DNA of 64,000 nucleotides from Ralstonia pickettii DTP0602 (GCA_000471925.1 CP006668.1:496001-560000); one strand, 5' to 3'. Shown: positions 8,989-17,676, counted from the first letter of the stretch. Program-made: numbers and translations. Notes: generated by a model not told the origin, from the sequence alone.

Positions 8989-9834
8989 TCAGGATCCCTT
9001 GCGTCCGGCCATATGATGCAGATACGCCAGCAGGTCCTTCAGGTCAGCATCGGAGAGCGTCTTTTCGTCGATTGCTGACATGCGCGCGTCAGGCCACCAG
9101 CGCAGCGACTGCGGGTCGCGGATCAGCTTGGCCAGCTTGTCGTCGCCCAGGTACTCCACCGGGCTGTACGGCACATTCAGATCGGGGCCAAGGTGAGCAT
9201 CGCCGACCCTGTTAAGGGAGTGGCATGAGAAGCAAACGCGCTGGAAAGTCGCGAAGCCGCGCATGACGGGGCCGTCGGCGGGCTGGTCGGAGGCGGGCCG
9301 GATGGCCGCAAAGCGCTCTGCAGGCGATGCGGTGATATCGATGCGCACGATGCTGTAGGTCCAATGACTCTCGTTGACCACGGCAGCGGCGCGGCCCGAC
9401 GGTAGCGTCCAGATCAGGCGAAACGGCCCGATGCCCTGGCCCTTGAGCCTGGGCCACGGCCTCGCAGGATTTTCCACCGCCAGCCAGGCGCGCGGCTCTT
9501 CGGCACTATCCGCCAGCAAGAGGCGCATCGGCAGGTGAGAAACATAGCCATCGCTGGCCGCGGTCGTCGCAGTCGCGCCTGCCGCCACGGGCATGCCGCG
9601 CAGCAGGGCGGTCAGTGGGATCGCCTTGAACGTCAGGCGGCGTTTCAGGTTGGCATCGTCCACCGTCACATCGGTCAGGCGACGGTCTTTGAGCAGCGCA
9701 TCGACCGTCCAACTGCGCTGTTGCGTACCCGCCGAAATGACCAGCGTTGCCGGGTCGGCGGCGCTCGCCGAACCTGCCAGGAATGCCATTGCGCAGCCAA
9801 GAGCACCAACTGCCTTTGCCATCCAGGCCTTCAT
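8989..9834 (-). CDS. Periplasmic mono-haem cytochrome c with an N-terminal molybdopterin-fold-like domain
   Basis: A 281-residue protein. A signal peptide (ending GSASAAD near residue 26) and a good RBS (GGAG) support ATG 9834. The C-terminal third is a c-type cytochrome domain with CFSCH as haem-binding motif and a distal methionine candidate in WWPDARMSAID. The region between (about 35-170: LTFKAIPLTALLRG, then a segment ending LKGQGIGPFRLIW) resembles the sulfite-oxidase-type molybdopterin-binding fold but lacks a visible cofactor cysteine. It may be an electron carrier for an unlinked dehydrogenase. It stands alone on the minus strand with no obvious redox partner gene nearby. Confidence 0.75.
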   Translation of the reverse strand: MKAWMAKAVGALGCAMAFLAGSASAADPATLVISAGTQQRSWTVDALLKDRRLTDVTVDDANLKRRLTFKAIPLTALLRGMPVAAGATATTAASDGYVSHLPMRLLLADSAEEPRAWLAVENPARPWPRLKGQGIGPFRLIWTLPSGRAAAVVNESHWTYSIVRIDITASPAERFAAIRPASDQPADGPVMRGFATFQRVCFSCHSLNRVGDAHLGPDLNVPYSPVEYLGDDKLAKLIRDPQSLRWWPDARMSAIDEKTLSDADLKDLLAYLHHMAGRKGS

Positions 9835-10088
9835 GGGCGTTTCTCCGGAGCCAGGGGAATTGGGTGGGAATGCTGCTCGAGCGCACAGTGTATTCGATAG
9901 CGTGGAAGGGGAGAATGCGATTCGTCCCATTGTTGCTACGCTGGGTCGCCGGGTTGGCGCAGACAGGGCGGAATGCTCCCGCATACAGCGACCGTGGCCA
10001 GGAAGGCTTCGCGGTAGGGACAGCAGGGGGCGCAGCGGTAAGCGCCACGCCGCTACCGCGAGACCGAAGCTGGCGGCGCCGGAACTGG
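9835..10088. other. Non-coding stretch upstream of the cytochrome gene
   Basis: About 250 bases between the cytochrome start and the GntR remnant. No reading frame with convincing protein features was found on either strand. It should contain the cytochrome promoter, but no strong hexamers stand out. Confidence 0.5.
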
Positions 10089-10232
10089 TCAATACGCTAG
10101 CGGTACATCAACGTCAACAGGCGCGACATATTCAGTCATCCGATCCATATGAGCGCGCACGATTTCTCCGGCTGCGTCTGCATCATGGCGTTCGATTGCG
10201 TCAATGATTTGCTCGTAAGGAACCCAGCACGT
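10089..10232 (-). pseudogene. C-terminal remnant of a GntR/FadR-type regulator
   Basis: The minus strand reads PYEQIIDAIERHDADAAGEI followed by VRAHMDRMTEYVAP and ends in a TGA at 10091-10089. This is the usual last helix pair of an FCD-domain GntR regulator. No start codon, DNA-binding domain or rest of the FCD domain exists upstream, because the sequence passes directly into the tail of a Bug gene on the other strand. It is a deletion scar, not a gene. Confidence 0.65.
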
Positions 10233-10234
10233 AG

Positions 10235-10360
10235 CAGCGCCTGGCTCAACTCGGTGCCGAACCCTCAGGAGGAACGCCTGAGGAGTTTGCGCGATTCATG
10301 CGCAGCGAGTCGTCGCGGTGGTCGACCGTGGTGAAGATGGCGAACGTTTCCGATGACTGA
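10235..10360 (+). pseudogene. C-terminal remnant of a Bug/TctC receptor gene
   Basis: The plus strand reads RLAQLGAEPSGGTPEEFARF followed by MRSESSRWSTVVKMANVSDD and a TGA at 10358-10360. It closely resembles the end of the intact Bug protein at 607-1668 (GPEEFARFIRAERNRWGAVVRSANV). The first 250 or so residues are missing. It abuts the GntR remnant, so one deletion removed the 5' parts of a divergent regulator/receptor pair. Confidence 0.7.
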
Positions 10361-10439
10361 CCGCAAGGGACGCTTTGCGCCGATAGCAATTACCCAGCTA
10401 CTGTGGGAGCTCCGTCGCACTATCCGGTGGACTCCCGCT

Positions 10440-10467
10440 TTGTCTTCCGACGGCCTGCGACTATAGT
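10440..10467 (+). promoter_or_regulatory. Possible sigma-70 promoter of psuG
   Basis: TTGTCT (10440-10445) and TATAGT (10462-10467) are separated by 16 bases and lie about 64 bases before the psuG start. Called by eye; plausible only. Confidence 0.35.
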
Positions 10468-10530
10468 CAGCCATGCGATCCCAGCCTTGTGCTGCACACG
10501 CAAGTGAATCACACCGCCGGAAGCATCGAC

Positions 10531-11478
10531 ATGACTGCCGACCTTGCACACTCCTGGTTGACCTTCAGCGCGCCCGTGGCCGCCGCACACGCCGCCGGCC
10601 GCCCGCTGGTGGCGCTGGAATCGACCATCATCGCTCACGGCATGCCCTACCCGGAGAACGTTCGCACCGCGCGCGAAGTGGAGGCCTTGATCCGCAACCT
10701 GGGCGCCGAGCCGGCGACGATCGCACTGATCGGCGGGCGAATCCGCATCGGCCTTGCGGACGACGAGCTGGAACTGCTCGGCCGCTCGGGCCAGGCACAA
10801 AAGGTCAGCCGCCGCGACCTGCCGGCCGTGCTGGCCAGCGGCGGGCTCGGCGCGACGACAGTGGCGGGCACCATGATATGCGCGGCGCTGGCCGGCATCG
10901 AGGTCTTCGTCACCGGCGGCATTGGCGGCGTGCACCGCGGTGCGCAGGAGACCTTTGACATCTCGGCCGATCTGCAGGAACTGGCGAAGACCTCGGTGGC
11001 GGTGGTCTGTGCCGGTGCGAAGTCCATCCTGGACATCGGGCTCACACTGGAGTACCTGGAAACACATGGCGTGCCGGTGCTCAGTTGCGAGCAAGACAAT
11101 GTCGCTGCGTTTTACACGCGCGACAGCGGCTTTCGCGCGGATTTCAGGCTGGACGACGCGGCGGAGCAGGCACGCTTCATCCGCACCAAGTGGGACCTCG
11201 GCCTTGCGGGCGGCGTGTTGTTGAGCACGCCGGTGCCAGAAGCGGCAGCGATGGCGTCCGATGAAATCGACGCGCTGACGCAGCAGGCGCTCGCCGAGGC
11301 CGCGGCGCAAGGCATCAGTGGCAAAGCCGTGACTCCCTTCCTGCTGGCTCGCATCAAGGCGCTGACGGGCGGCCGCAGCCTGGCGACAAACATCGCGCTC
11401 GTCAAACACAATGCCGAGGTGGGGGCAAGGCTGGCACTGGCGCTGGCAGACGTGGGGCGGGGGGCGGGCGCAGCGTAA
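10531..11478 (+). CDS. psuG: Pseudouridine-5'-phosphate glycosidase
   Basis: A 315-residue enzyme that splits pseudouridine 5'-phosphate reversibly into uracil and ribose 5-phosphate. The conserved blocks are ALESTIIAHGMPYPEN (residues 28-43, with the catalytic Glu), GQAQKVSRRDL (Lys 91), GGLGATTVAGTM, VFVTGGIGGVHRGAQ and CAGAKSILDIG (Lys 164, matching the Schiff-base lysine of the family). Length is typical. Family knowledge places it with the kinase PsuK, but no kinase gene is adjacent here, so phosphorylation must come from elsewhere. ATG 10531 fits the family N-terminus. It stands alone between the gene scar at 10089-10360 and the epimerase. Confidence 0.95.
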   Translation: MTADLAHSWLTFSAPVAAAHAAGRPLVALESTIIAHGMPYPENVRTAREVEALIRNLGAEPATIALIGGRIRIGLADDELELLGRSGQAQKVSRRDLPAVLASGGLGATTVAGTMICAALAGIEVFVTGGIGGVHRGAQETFDISADLQELAKTSVAVVCAGAKSILDIGLTLEYLETHGVPVLSCEQDNVAAFYTRDSGFRADFRLDDAAEQARFIRTKWDLGLAGGVLLSTPVPEAAAMASDEIDALTQQALAEAAAQGISGKAVTPFLLARIKALTGGRSLATNIALVKHNAEVGARLALALADVGRGAGAA

Positions 11479-11495
11479 CCGCCGAGAATGGCCTT

Positions 11496-12467
11496 TCAGG
11501 CAGCGGCGTTGACCGCAGACCGGGTCTTCCGCACCGCGTCCAGGGTCTGGCGGATACCCTCGACGTAGGGAGTCTTGCGGATCGGCCCGATCAGCCGTTG
11601 CAGCGCCGAGTCGTCCATGATCAGCGGGTCCGTCATCAGGTAATGCATCTCGACCAGCTCGCGCATCAACGGGTTGAACAGACCCAGCAGGCGCAGCATC
11701 GTCTTGCCGGCGACGCGCAGCGTCAGCTCGCGCCCGGTCTGACGTTCCATTTCCGAGACAAGGTCCTGCTGCGTCGTGACACCGGCACCCGCAAGGTGCC
11801 AGATCTTGCCGAAGGCCGCCGGCGTGTCGATCAGTCGGGCGACTACCGGTCCCACGTCAGGCACATAGACGAATTCGTGCGGCCGGTCGATCGGCCCGAT
11901 CAAGTCAGCCGCGCCGCCAATCACCGCCGCCTGCGCGGCGCGGTGCAGCAGGCTGGCTTCCACGCCGGGGCCGTAGAAGTCAGGCAGCCGCAGCACCGTC
12001 GCATGGATCTGCCCGCCGGCATCGGCCTGCATCAGCAGGTCTTCCTGGGCCTTGCGCATGCGGCCCTTGAACGTATGAGGCTCGCGCGGATGGTCTTCTC
12101 GAACCGGGTTGCCGGTCTGTACCCGTCCGTAGGGGTAGACGGTGCCGATCAGGATGAAGCGCCTTACGCCGGCGGCCACGGCGCCATCCAGGGTCTTGCG
12201 CATCAGTTCGGGGTGTAGCGCGAACTGCCAGTAGTCAACGCCGACCATGTAGGTCAGGGTTTCGATGCCGCTGGCAGCAGCCTGCACAGAGGCCGGCGAA
12301 TCCGGATTCCAGGGGACGACTTCGGCGAGCGGGTCGGCGCCGAATGCCAGGCGCAGGCTTCGCTCGTTGCGGCCGACTACACGATATGGCTGGCCTTTGC
12401 TGCGCAACGCTGCGGCCACGCTGTGACCGATGGCGCCGGCCGCGCCGAAAAGAGCGACTTTGGGCAT
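11496..12467 (-). CDS. NAD(P)-binding epimerase/dehydratase-like protein
   Basis: A 323-residue extended short-chain dehydrogenase-type protein with the N-terminal nucleotide-binding glycine motif GAAGAIGHS, a fold typical of NAD-dependent epimerases (ILIGTVYPYGRVQTG, LRLPDFYGPGVE, HEFVYVPDVGPVVARL), and a C-terminal substrate region. The usual YxxxK catalytic pair is not obvious (the Tyr lies in VYPYGRVQ), so it may be an atypical reductase or regulator-like member. It is divergent from the LysR gene at 12581, which probably controls it. Confidence 0.82.
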   Translation of the reverse strand: MPKVALFGAAGAIGHSVAAALRSKGQPYRVVGRNERSLRLAFGADPLAEVVPWNPDSPASVQAAASGIETLTYMVGVDYWQFALHPELMRKTLDGAVAAGVRRFILIGTVYPYGRVQTGNPVREDHPREPHTFKGRMRKAQEDLLMQADAGGQIHATVLRLPDFYGPGVEASLLHRAAQAAVIGGAADLIGPIDRPHEFVYVPDVGPVVARLIDTPAAFGKIWHLAGAGVTTQQDLVSEMERQTGRELTLRVAGKTMLRLLGLFNPLMRELVEMHYLMTDPLIMDDSALQRLIGPIRKTPYVEGIRQTLDAVRKTRSAVNAAA

Positions 12468-12580
12468 GGAGATTTTCCTTTTGAATTGGCACTGGTGTTG
12501 CGAATGACCTCAGTTTGCGGACTCCGTACCCAAAAGGAAATTGCCTATAATCGGTGGCCGCTAAAGAAAATTGTATAGCC

Positions 12581-13477
12581 ATGCTCAAGTGCGAACCGAA
12601 CTGGGAGTGGTACCGGACCTTCCTTCATGTTCTGGAAACCGGCTCGCTGTCCGCCGCCGGACGCGCGATGGGCCTGACGCAGCCGACTGTCGGCCGGCAT
12701 ATCGACAGCCTTGAGGCCGCCCTGGGGCTGAAGCTGTTCACCCGCTCTTTCGACGGCTTCGCGCCGACTGACGCTGCGCACGAGCTGAGGCCGTATGCCA
12801 CCGGCATCGCCGCGACGGCAGCGGCAATGCGGCGGGTCGCCAGCAGCCACGGCTCGGGCGTGCGCGGCACGGTCCGGTTGTCGGCGAGCGAAGTCGTCGG
12901 CGTCGAAGTGCTGCCGCCGATACTCGCGGCACTGCGCAATGCGCATCCAGAGCTGAATATCGAGTTGGTCCTGTCGAATCGGGTGGACGACCTGTTGCGT
13001 CGCGAGGCGGATATTGCGGTCCGAATGTTCCGGCCGGAGCAGGAAGCGCTGGTGGCCAAGCGTGTGGGAGGGATCGAACTGGGCCTGCATGCCCATGAAA
13101 GCTATCTGGCATCCCATGGCGTGCCGGAGTCGCTGGAGGCGCTGTCTGGCTTTGCGGTCATCGGCTTCGATCAGGAAAATGCATTTATTCGCCGCCTGCT
13201 GGAAACGTTCAAAGCGTTCCCGCGAGACAACCTGGCTTTTCGCTCCGACAGTGATCTGGCGCAGCTGGGCGCAATCCGGGCCGGGTTCGGCATTGGCGTG
13301 TGCCAGTCGGCGCTGGCGGCGCGCGACAAGCGACTGGTCAGGGTCCTGCATAATCAGTTCTCCGTGACGATGGATACCTGGGTAGCCATGCACGAGGATC
13401 TGCGCGGGAGTGCCCGATGTGCAGTGACGTTTGCCGCGCTCGCTTCGGGCTTGCAGGCCTACGTCCAGGGTTCGTAG
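12581..13477 (+). CDS. LysR-family transcriptional regulator
   Basis: A 298-residue LysR regulator from ATG 12581. The N-terminal helix-turn-helix (residues about 10-60: TGSLSAAGRAMGLTQPTVGR) is followed by the effector domain. It is divergent from the epimerase at 12467, suggesting control of that gene. In the intergenic region a TATAAT-like box lies at 12546-12551, and two related A-rich elements (AAAGGAAATTG and AAAGAAAATTG) may be regulator contacts. Effector unknown. Confidence 0.93.
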   Translation: MLKCEPNWEWYRTFLHVLETGSLSAAGRAMGLTQPTVGRHIDSLEAALGLKLFTRSFDGFAPTDAAHELRPYATGIAATAAAMRRVASSHGSGVRGTVRLSASEVVGVEVLPPILAALRNAHPELNIELVLSNRVDDLLRREADIAVRMFRPEQEALVAKRVGGIELGLHAHESYLASHGVPESLEALSGFAVIGFDQENAFIRRLLETFKAFPRDNLAFRSDSDLAQLGAIRAGFGIGVCQSALAARDKRLVRVLHNQFSVTMDTWVAMHEDLRGSARCAVTFAALASGLQAYVQGS

Positions 13478-13562
13478 CCGTATCTGTCTACGTCCATGAC
13501 TTGCATCACCTTCGTCGCCAATCGTGTGAACCGTTGTCAGGTGGCACCAGGGAGTGAAGGCA

Positions 13563-14033
13563 ATGACCAACAAGACATCCATGAAGCCGGCGGAGGCCGC
13601 AGCGAAGGCCGCCGCCAGGCGGGGCGCCGCGAAGCCGACCCTCCTCGCGGGCGGCAACCCTCAGATTGCAAAGGCCGACGGTGATGCCCCCGTGCAGGCC
13701 TACATCGCTGCCATGCCGGGCTGGAAACGCGACGCGGGGCGCCGCCTCGACGCGCTCATCGTGCGCAACGTGCCCAACGTCCGCAAGGCCGTGAGGTGGA
13801 ACTCGCCTTTCTATGGTATCGGGGAGCAGGGCTGGTTCCTCAGCTTCCATTGCTTCACGAAATACATCAAGGTGGCTTTCTTCCGCGGCGCGGCGCTGCG
13901 TCCGGTCCCCCCGGTCGAGTCCAAGGACAAGAATACGCGCTACTTCCACCTCCACGAGGACGACAAGCTTGACGAGGAACAGTTGGCGAGCTGGATCCGG
14001 CAGGCACCGGAGCTGCCCGGCTGGATCCCGTAG
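13563..14033 (+). CDS. DUF1801 domain protein
   Basis: A 156-residue protein with a basic, alanine-rich N-terminus (residues 1-40) followed by a DUF1801/YdhG-like domain: VQAYIAAMPGWKRDAGRRLD, VRKAVRWNSPFYGI and YIKVAFFRGAAL are the characteristic blocks. The fold is related to bacterial YdeI/Omp-like and frataxin-like small proteins; biochemical function is not established. ATG 13563 follows a GGGAG ribosome-binding site by about 7 bases. It precedes the MscS gene by 79 bases on the same strand and may be co-transcribed. Confidence 0.82.
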   Translation: MTNKTSMKPAEAAAKAAARRGAAKPTLLAGGNPQIAKADGDAPVQAYIAAMPGWKRDAGRRLDALIVRNVPNVRKAVRWNSPFYGIGEQGWFLSFHCFTKYIKVAFFRGAALRPVPPVESKDKNTRYFHLHEDDKLDEEQLASWIRQAPELPGWIP

Positions 14034-14112
14034 CGCCCGCCGGGCGGGATCCAACGGAGACGACGCGCGTTACCTGCCTGGTCGCGCAACCCGCAAGGAA
14101 ACTAGACGACCC

Positions 14113-15192
14113 ATGAATATTGCAAACCTCCTCGATCACCCTTGGTTCGGCACCTGGGCAGCGGCCCTGATCGCTGTCGTCGTCGCGCTGATCGCGCATC
14201 GCCTTAGCGGTCTGCTGCTGCTGCGGATTACCCGGCTCGCGCCGGTGCTGCATGCCATCGTGATAAAGGCGCGCGCTCCATCGAAGGCAGTCTTGCCGCT
14301 GCTGGCGTTGCAGACGGTCTGGCAGGCTGCACCAGACGATCTGCGCTGGATTCACGGCGTGCGGCATCTCAACGGGTTGTTGTTGATTGCCGCGACCACC
14401 TGGCTTGCGGCGCGCATCATCGCCGGCCTTGCGCAAGGGGTACTGGACCGGCACCCGGTAGACGTGGAGGACAATATGGGTGCGCGGCGCATCCACACCC
14501 AGACACGCGTTCTCTCGCGCATCGCGATGACGCTGGTCGTGGTGATGGGTGCGGCAATGCTGCTCATGACCTTTCCAGGCGCTCGTCAAGTCGGCGCCAG
14601 CTTGCTGGCCTCAGCGGGCGTGGTCGGTCTGATTGCCGGCTTTGCCGCCAAGCCAGTGTTCAGCAACATGATCGCCGGACTGCAACTCGCCTTGACCCAG
14701 CCAATCCGGCTCGATGACGTGCTCATCGTCGAAGGCGAGTGGGGGCGGGTGGAGGAGATTACCGGCACCTACGTTGTGCTCCGGATATGGGACGACCGTC
14801 GCCTCATCATCCCGCTCCAGTATTTCATTGAGAAGCCGTTCCAGAACTGGACCCGCAACAACGCGCAGCTGATGGGATCCGTATTTTTCCACGTGGACTA
14901 TGGCATGCCGCTGGCACCGCTGCGCAAGGAACTGGAGCGCATCGTGCGCGCAGCGCCTGAGTGGGACCAGCGGTTCTTCAATCTGGTGGTCACCGACGCC
15001 ACGGAGCGGACGATGCAGATACGCGTACTGTGCACCGCGGCCTCCTCTGGCCAGGCGTGGGACTTGCGCTGCGTGGTGCGCGAAGGGCTGATCGACTTCA
15101 TGCAGCGCGAGTTCCCGCAGTTCCTGCCACGGCTGCGAATCGAAAGCGACGCGCATACGCCTCTGCGAAACAACCCGGCGCACGCTACCTGA
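14113..15192 (+). CDS. MscS-family mechanosensitive ion channel
   Basis: A 359-residue membrane protein from ATG 14113. There are about four or five N-terminal hydrophobic helices (TWAAALIAVVVALIAH, LNGLLLIAATTWLAAR, IAMTLVVVMGAAMLLM). The MscS pore helix and beta domain follow (SAGVVGLIAGFAAKPVFSN, then QLALTQPIRLDDVLIVEGEW and VEEITGTYVVLRIWDDRRLI). These channels open under membrane tension and release solutes after hypo-osmotic shock. Length fits medium-size MscS homologues. No regulator is linked. Confidence 0.93.
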   Translation: MNIANLLDHPWFGTWAAALIAVVVALIAHRLSGLLLLRITRLAPVLHAIVIKARAPSKAVLPLLALQTVWQAAPDDLRWIHGVRHLNGLLLIAATTWLAARIIAGLAQGVLDRHPVDVEDNMGARRIHTQTRVLSRIAMTLVVVMGAAMLLMTFPGARQVGASLLASAGVVGLIAGFAAKPVFSNMIAGLQLALTQPIRLDDVLIVEGEWGRVEEITGTYVVLRIWDDRRLIIPLQYFIEKPFQNWTRNNAQLMGSVFFHVDYGMPLAPLRKELERIVRAAPEWDQRFFNLVVTDATERTMQIRVLCTAASSGQAWDLRCVVREGLIDFMQREFPQFLPRLRIESDAHTPLRNNPAHAT

Positions 15193-15230
15193 ATGCCCCT
15201 GCTGCGAATTCGGAGGGAAAGACGTGCCCC

Positions 15231-15836
15231 CTATGTGCGGATGCCGAACAAACCGTGCCAAAACGAATCGAAGGCGCCGGGGTGCCGCCTGGGCCGCGCC
15301 ACCTCGTCGGGGTTTGACGCCGCCGTCTCGGCGGGCGTCGGGGCAGCCTCGGTGTCACGCGCGTCCGCAGCCGACGCACGTGCCCGCCGCGACTCCTGCA
15401 AGGCCCACACGCTGTCCGCGATGCGTGCCGCCAGTTCCGCCTCGCAGTCCCGGCCGAGCAGCACGCCGAAGATGACGTCGCGGTTGTGGCCGTCATCGGC
15501 AAACTGCATCGCGATAGCGACCATCTTCTCGTAGTGTTCCTGCGCGACGCGCTGGCGCTCGCGTTGCTCCGCGCGCTCCTGTTCTTCCTGCGCCTCGCGC
15601 TCCGCGTGCCAGCGCTGCATCTCCCGCTCGAAAACCTCGTCGTAGATCTGGCGCTGCCCGGCGTCGGAAAGAATGGTGTAAGCGTCGCGGATTTCCTGGA
15701 ATGCCGCGTGCGCCTCCGCCTCGCGGCCGAGGTTGCGGTCGGGGTGCCATTTCATCGCGGCGCGGCGGTAGGCGCGCTTGATCTCGTCCAGGGTGGCGTC
15801 CGATTGCACGCCGAGGGTCGTGTAGAGGGTGGTCAT
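15231..15836 (-). CDS. J-domain (DnaJ-like) protein
   Basis: A 201-residue protein whose first 65 residues are a J domain: YTTLGVQSDATLDEIKRAYR, then the HPD triplet in MKWHPDRNLG that stimulates Hsp70 ATPase, and FQEIRDAYTILSDAGQRQIYD. It lacks the Gly/Phe region, the zinc fingers and the C-terminal substrate domain of full DnaJ. The middle is a long charged, probably coiled-coil helix rich in Glu, Arg and Gln (about 70-115). The C-terminus is not recognised. ATG 15836 starts at the J domain; a longer upstream frame adds sequence unlike the family. It converges on the MscS gene. Confidence 0.88.
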   Translation of the reverse strand: MTTLYTTLGVQSDATLDEIKRAYRRAAMKWHPDRNLGREAEAHAAFQEIRDAYTILSDAGQRQIYDEVFEREMQRWHAEREAQEEQERAEQRERQRVAQEHYEKMVAIAMQFADDGHNRDVIFGVLLGRDCEAELAARIADSVWALQESRRARASAADARDTEAAPTPAETAASNPDEVARPRRHPGAFDSFWHGLFGIRT

Positions 15837-16041
15837 GGGCCGATAGGGCGGCTGCTGGGCGGGCGTTAATCCTAGCACGGGGTGACCCGCAAGCACGGTC
15901 ACCGCCACGTCGGCGTGGCGTTGTTATTGACAATGCACTTCTTCGGGCAGCGGCAGTATTGCGGCAGCGGCCGCCAATCCTCGACTGTCATCATGCCGTG
16001 CTAATGTCGCACGAGGCACATTTGATGTGGAGGACGTTTGC

Positions 16042-17070
16042 ATGCAAGCGGGCATTGTCGAGGCCGGCTATGGGTCGGATCCGGTCGGACTGGTCAGCGG
16101 TTTCCTGTTCGAGCCCGGCGGTCCGGTGCGCGAGATTGATTCCCATGCCGCAGCGGCGTGGCTGCAACAGATTCCGCCGGACCCCGCGCGCCATCGCCCC
16201 TTCATGTGGCTGCACTTCAATCTGTCGCACAGCGCATGCGAACGCTGGATGAAGGGGCAGTTGCCCCTGCCGGACGAATACTTCGAGGCCCTGCGGCAGG
16301 GCTCGCGCTCGACGCGAATCGAGCGCCAGGACGCCGCCCTGCTGGCCGTCGTCAACGACGTGATCTATAACTTCGGCGTCACTTCGACGGACATCTCCAC
16401 GTTGTGGGCCCACGCCGACCACCGCCTGCTGGTGACGGCCCGCGCCCGACCGCTGCGTTCCGTGGACCGGCTGCGGGCGGCGGTGCGGCGCGGCGAGGTG
16501 TTCCGCTCGCCGCTGGATCTGGTCGTGCACCTGTTGCGCGACCAGGCCGACGTGCTGGTGCAGATCGTGCGCGAGACTGGCGCAAGCGTCGACCAGATCG
16601 AGGACCAGTTGTTGTCGCAGCGCCTGCAAGGTAACCGGGCCGACCTAGGTGCGATGCGGCGCGGCCTGGTGCGGCTACAACGGCTGCTGGCGCCCGAGCC
16701 CGGCGCTCTGTTCCGGCTGCTGAACCGGCCGCCAGCCTGGCTGCAGGAAACGGACTTGCAGGAGTTGCGTGAATCGACCGAGGAATTCTCGCTCGTACTC
16801 AACGACCTGGCCGCGTTGGTCGAACGCATCAAGCTGTTGCAGGAAGAAATCGCCGCCAAGCTCAACGAGCAAACGAACCGCACGTTGTTCACCCTGACGC
16901 TGGTGACTGTACTGGCGCTCCCGATCAACATCGTGGCCGGCTTTTTCGGCATGAATGTCGGCGGTGTCCCGCTCGCCGATCACCCGCACGGCTTCTGGGT
17001 ACTGGTGGCGTTGGTGGCCAGTTTCACGGTGCTGGCCGGGCGCTGGGCGTTCCGCAAACAGGCTGGTTAG
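16042..17070 (+). CDS. CorA/ZntB-family divalent cation transporter
   Basis: A 342-residue protein with the two-transmembrane C-terminus of the CorA superfamily. The signature GMNVGGVP follows the first membrane helix (LVTVLALPINIVAGFF), and the last helix is HGFWVLVALVASFTVLAGRW. The large N-terminal domain is soluble and helical, ending in a long helix (LAALVERIKLLQEEIAAKLN). The Asn-Val after Gly-Met and the overall shape are closer to the ZntB zinc-transporter subgroup than to Mg-transporting CorA; the ion is not certain. ATG 16042 is preferred over an upstream in-frame GTG at 16027. Its stop codon lies on the remnant at 17067-17135. Confidence 0.87.
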   Translation: MQAGIVEAGYGSDPVGLVSGFLFEPGGPVREIDSHAAAAWLQQIPPDPARHRPFMWLHFNLSHSACERWMKGQLPLPDEYFEALRQGSRSTRIERQDAALLAVVNDVIYNFGVTSTDISTLWAHADHRLLVTARARPLRSVDRLRAAVRRGEVFRSPLDLVVHLLRDQADVLVQIVRETGASVDQIEDQLLSQRLQGNRADLGAMRRGLVRLQRLLAPEPGALFRLLNRPPAWLQETDLQELRESTEEFSLVLNDLAALVERIKLLQEEIAAKLNEQTNRTLFTLTLVTVLALPINIVAGFFGMNVGGVPLADHPHGFWVLVALVASFTVLAGRWAFRKQAG

Positions 17071-17135
17071 GTGACGCTTCCAATCAGGATCTTCTGCAAG
17101 GGGTCAGTGTCCAGCGTCGTGGGATCGATTTCCAT
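17067..17135 (-). pseudogene. 5' stub of a flavin reductase-like gene
   Basis: A GGAG ribosome-binding site and ATG at 17135 start a 22-codon frame, MEIDPTTLDTDPLQKILIGS followed by VT and a stop. This resembles the first residues of DIM6/NTAB flavin reductases, which continue with a PRPIAW motif; that continuation is missing here because the sequence runs into the 3' end of the cation transporter gene. It lies downstream of the SnoaL-like gene on the same strand. It is probably the leftover 5' end of an operon gene lost by deletion. Confidence 0.55.
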
Positions 17136-17213
17136 GACGTGTCTCCAGGCGGCGCCGGGCTGCTCGCGCCGGCGTCTGCTGTGTGAGAAGAATGCCGTCC
17201 GGTACGGCGCGGT

Positions 17214-17642
17214 TCAGGACAGCTGGAGCTTGGGAAAACGCCGGGGTTCGCGCCCTTCGAGCACATCGCGTCCGCGCGCGGTATCGGCATAGATGCGTCC
17301 GTAGACGATCTTTCCGTCCTTCACGCGGAACAGGAACAGGTGCTCGTTTTCCATGGAAAAGCCGCGCTTGGTCTTTGCTCGTGCAATCACGGGAACGATG
17401 ACATAGTCTTCGGCCTCGAGAATGGCCCGCGCGTCGTAGTTGAAGTACTCGTACTCCTGGTACACGTGCTTCCAGAACGCCTGGAACTCAGCCTTGCCGT
17501 TGTAGGTGCCACCATACGGCAGAGAGTCCGAGAACTCGAACACGACATCGTCGGCAAGCACATTGAGCAGGTCGGTCTTGTCGTTCTTCTCAAAGCCGGT
17601 CAGTGCTTTTCTGCAGGCCTCGATGATCTGGGGGTTCGTCAT
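17214..17642 (-). CDS. SnoaL-like/NTF2-fold protein
   Basis: A 142-residue protein of the nuclear transport factor 2-like (SnoaL/limonene epoxide hydrolase/ketosteroid isomerase) fold: RKALTGFEKNDKTDLLNVLA, FEFSDSLPYGGTYNGKAEF, then FRVKDGKIVYGRIYAD. Such proteins bind or isomerise small hydrophobic substrates; the exact activity is unknown. ATG 17642 follows an AGGAG site. A 22-bp palindrome, shared with the MarR and hydrolase promoters, lies 35 bases upstream (17677-17698), so it is probably part of the MarR regulon. Confidence 0.85.
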   Translation of the reverse strand: MTNPQIIEACRKALTGFEKNDKTDLLNVLADDVVFEFSDSLPYGGTYNGKAEFQAFWKHVYQEYEYFNYDARAILEAEDYVIVPVIARAKTKRGFSMENEHLFLFRVKDGKIVYGRIYADTARGRDVLEGREPRRFPKLQLS

Positions 17643-17676
17643 GGCTGTCTCCTGTTTCGATATTGCGTGGTGATGA

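Noticed and set aside
13813..14112. Extension of the MscS gene upstream to 13813
   Set aside because: The extra residues are Arg/Ser-rich and overlap the DUF1801 gene in another frame. The family sequence begins at the ATG at 14113.
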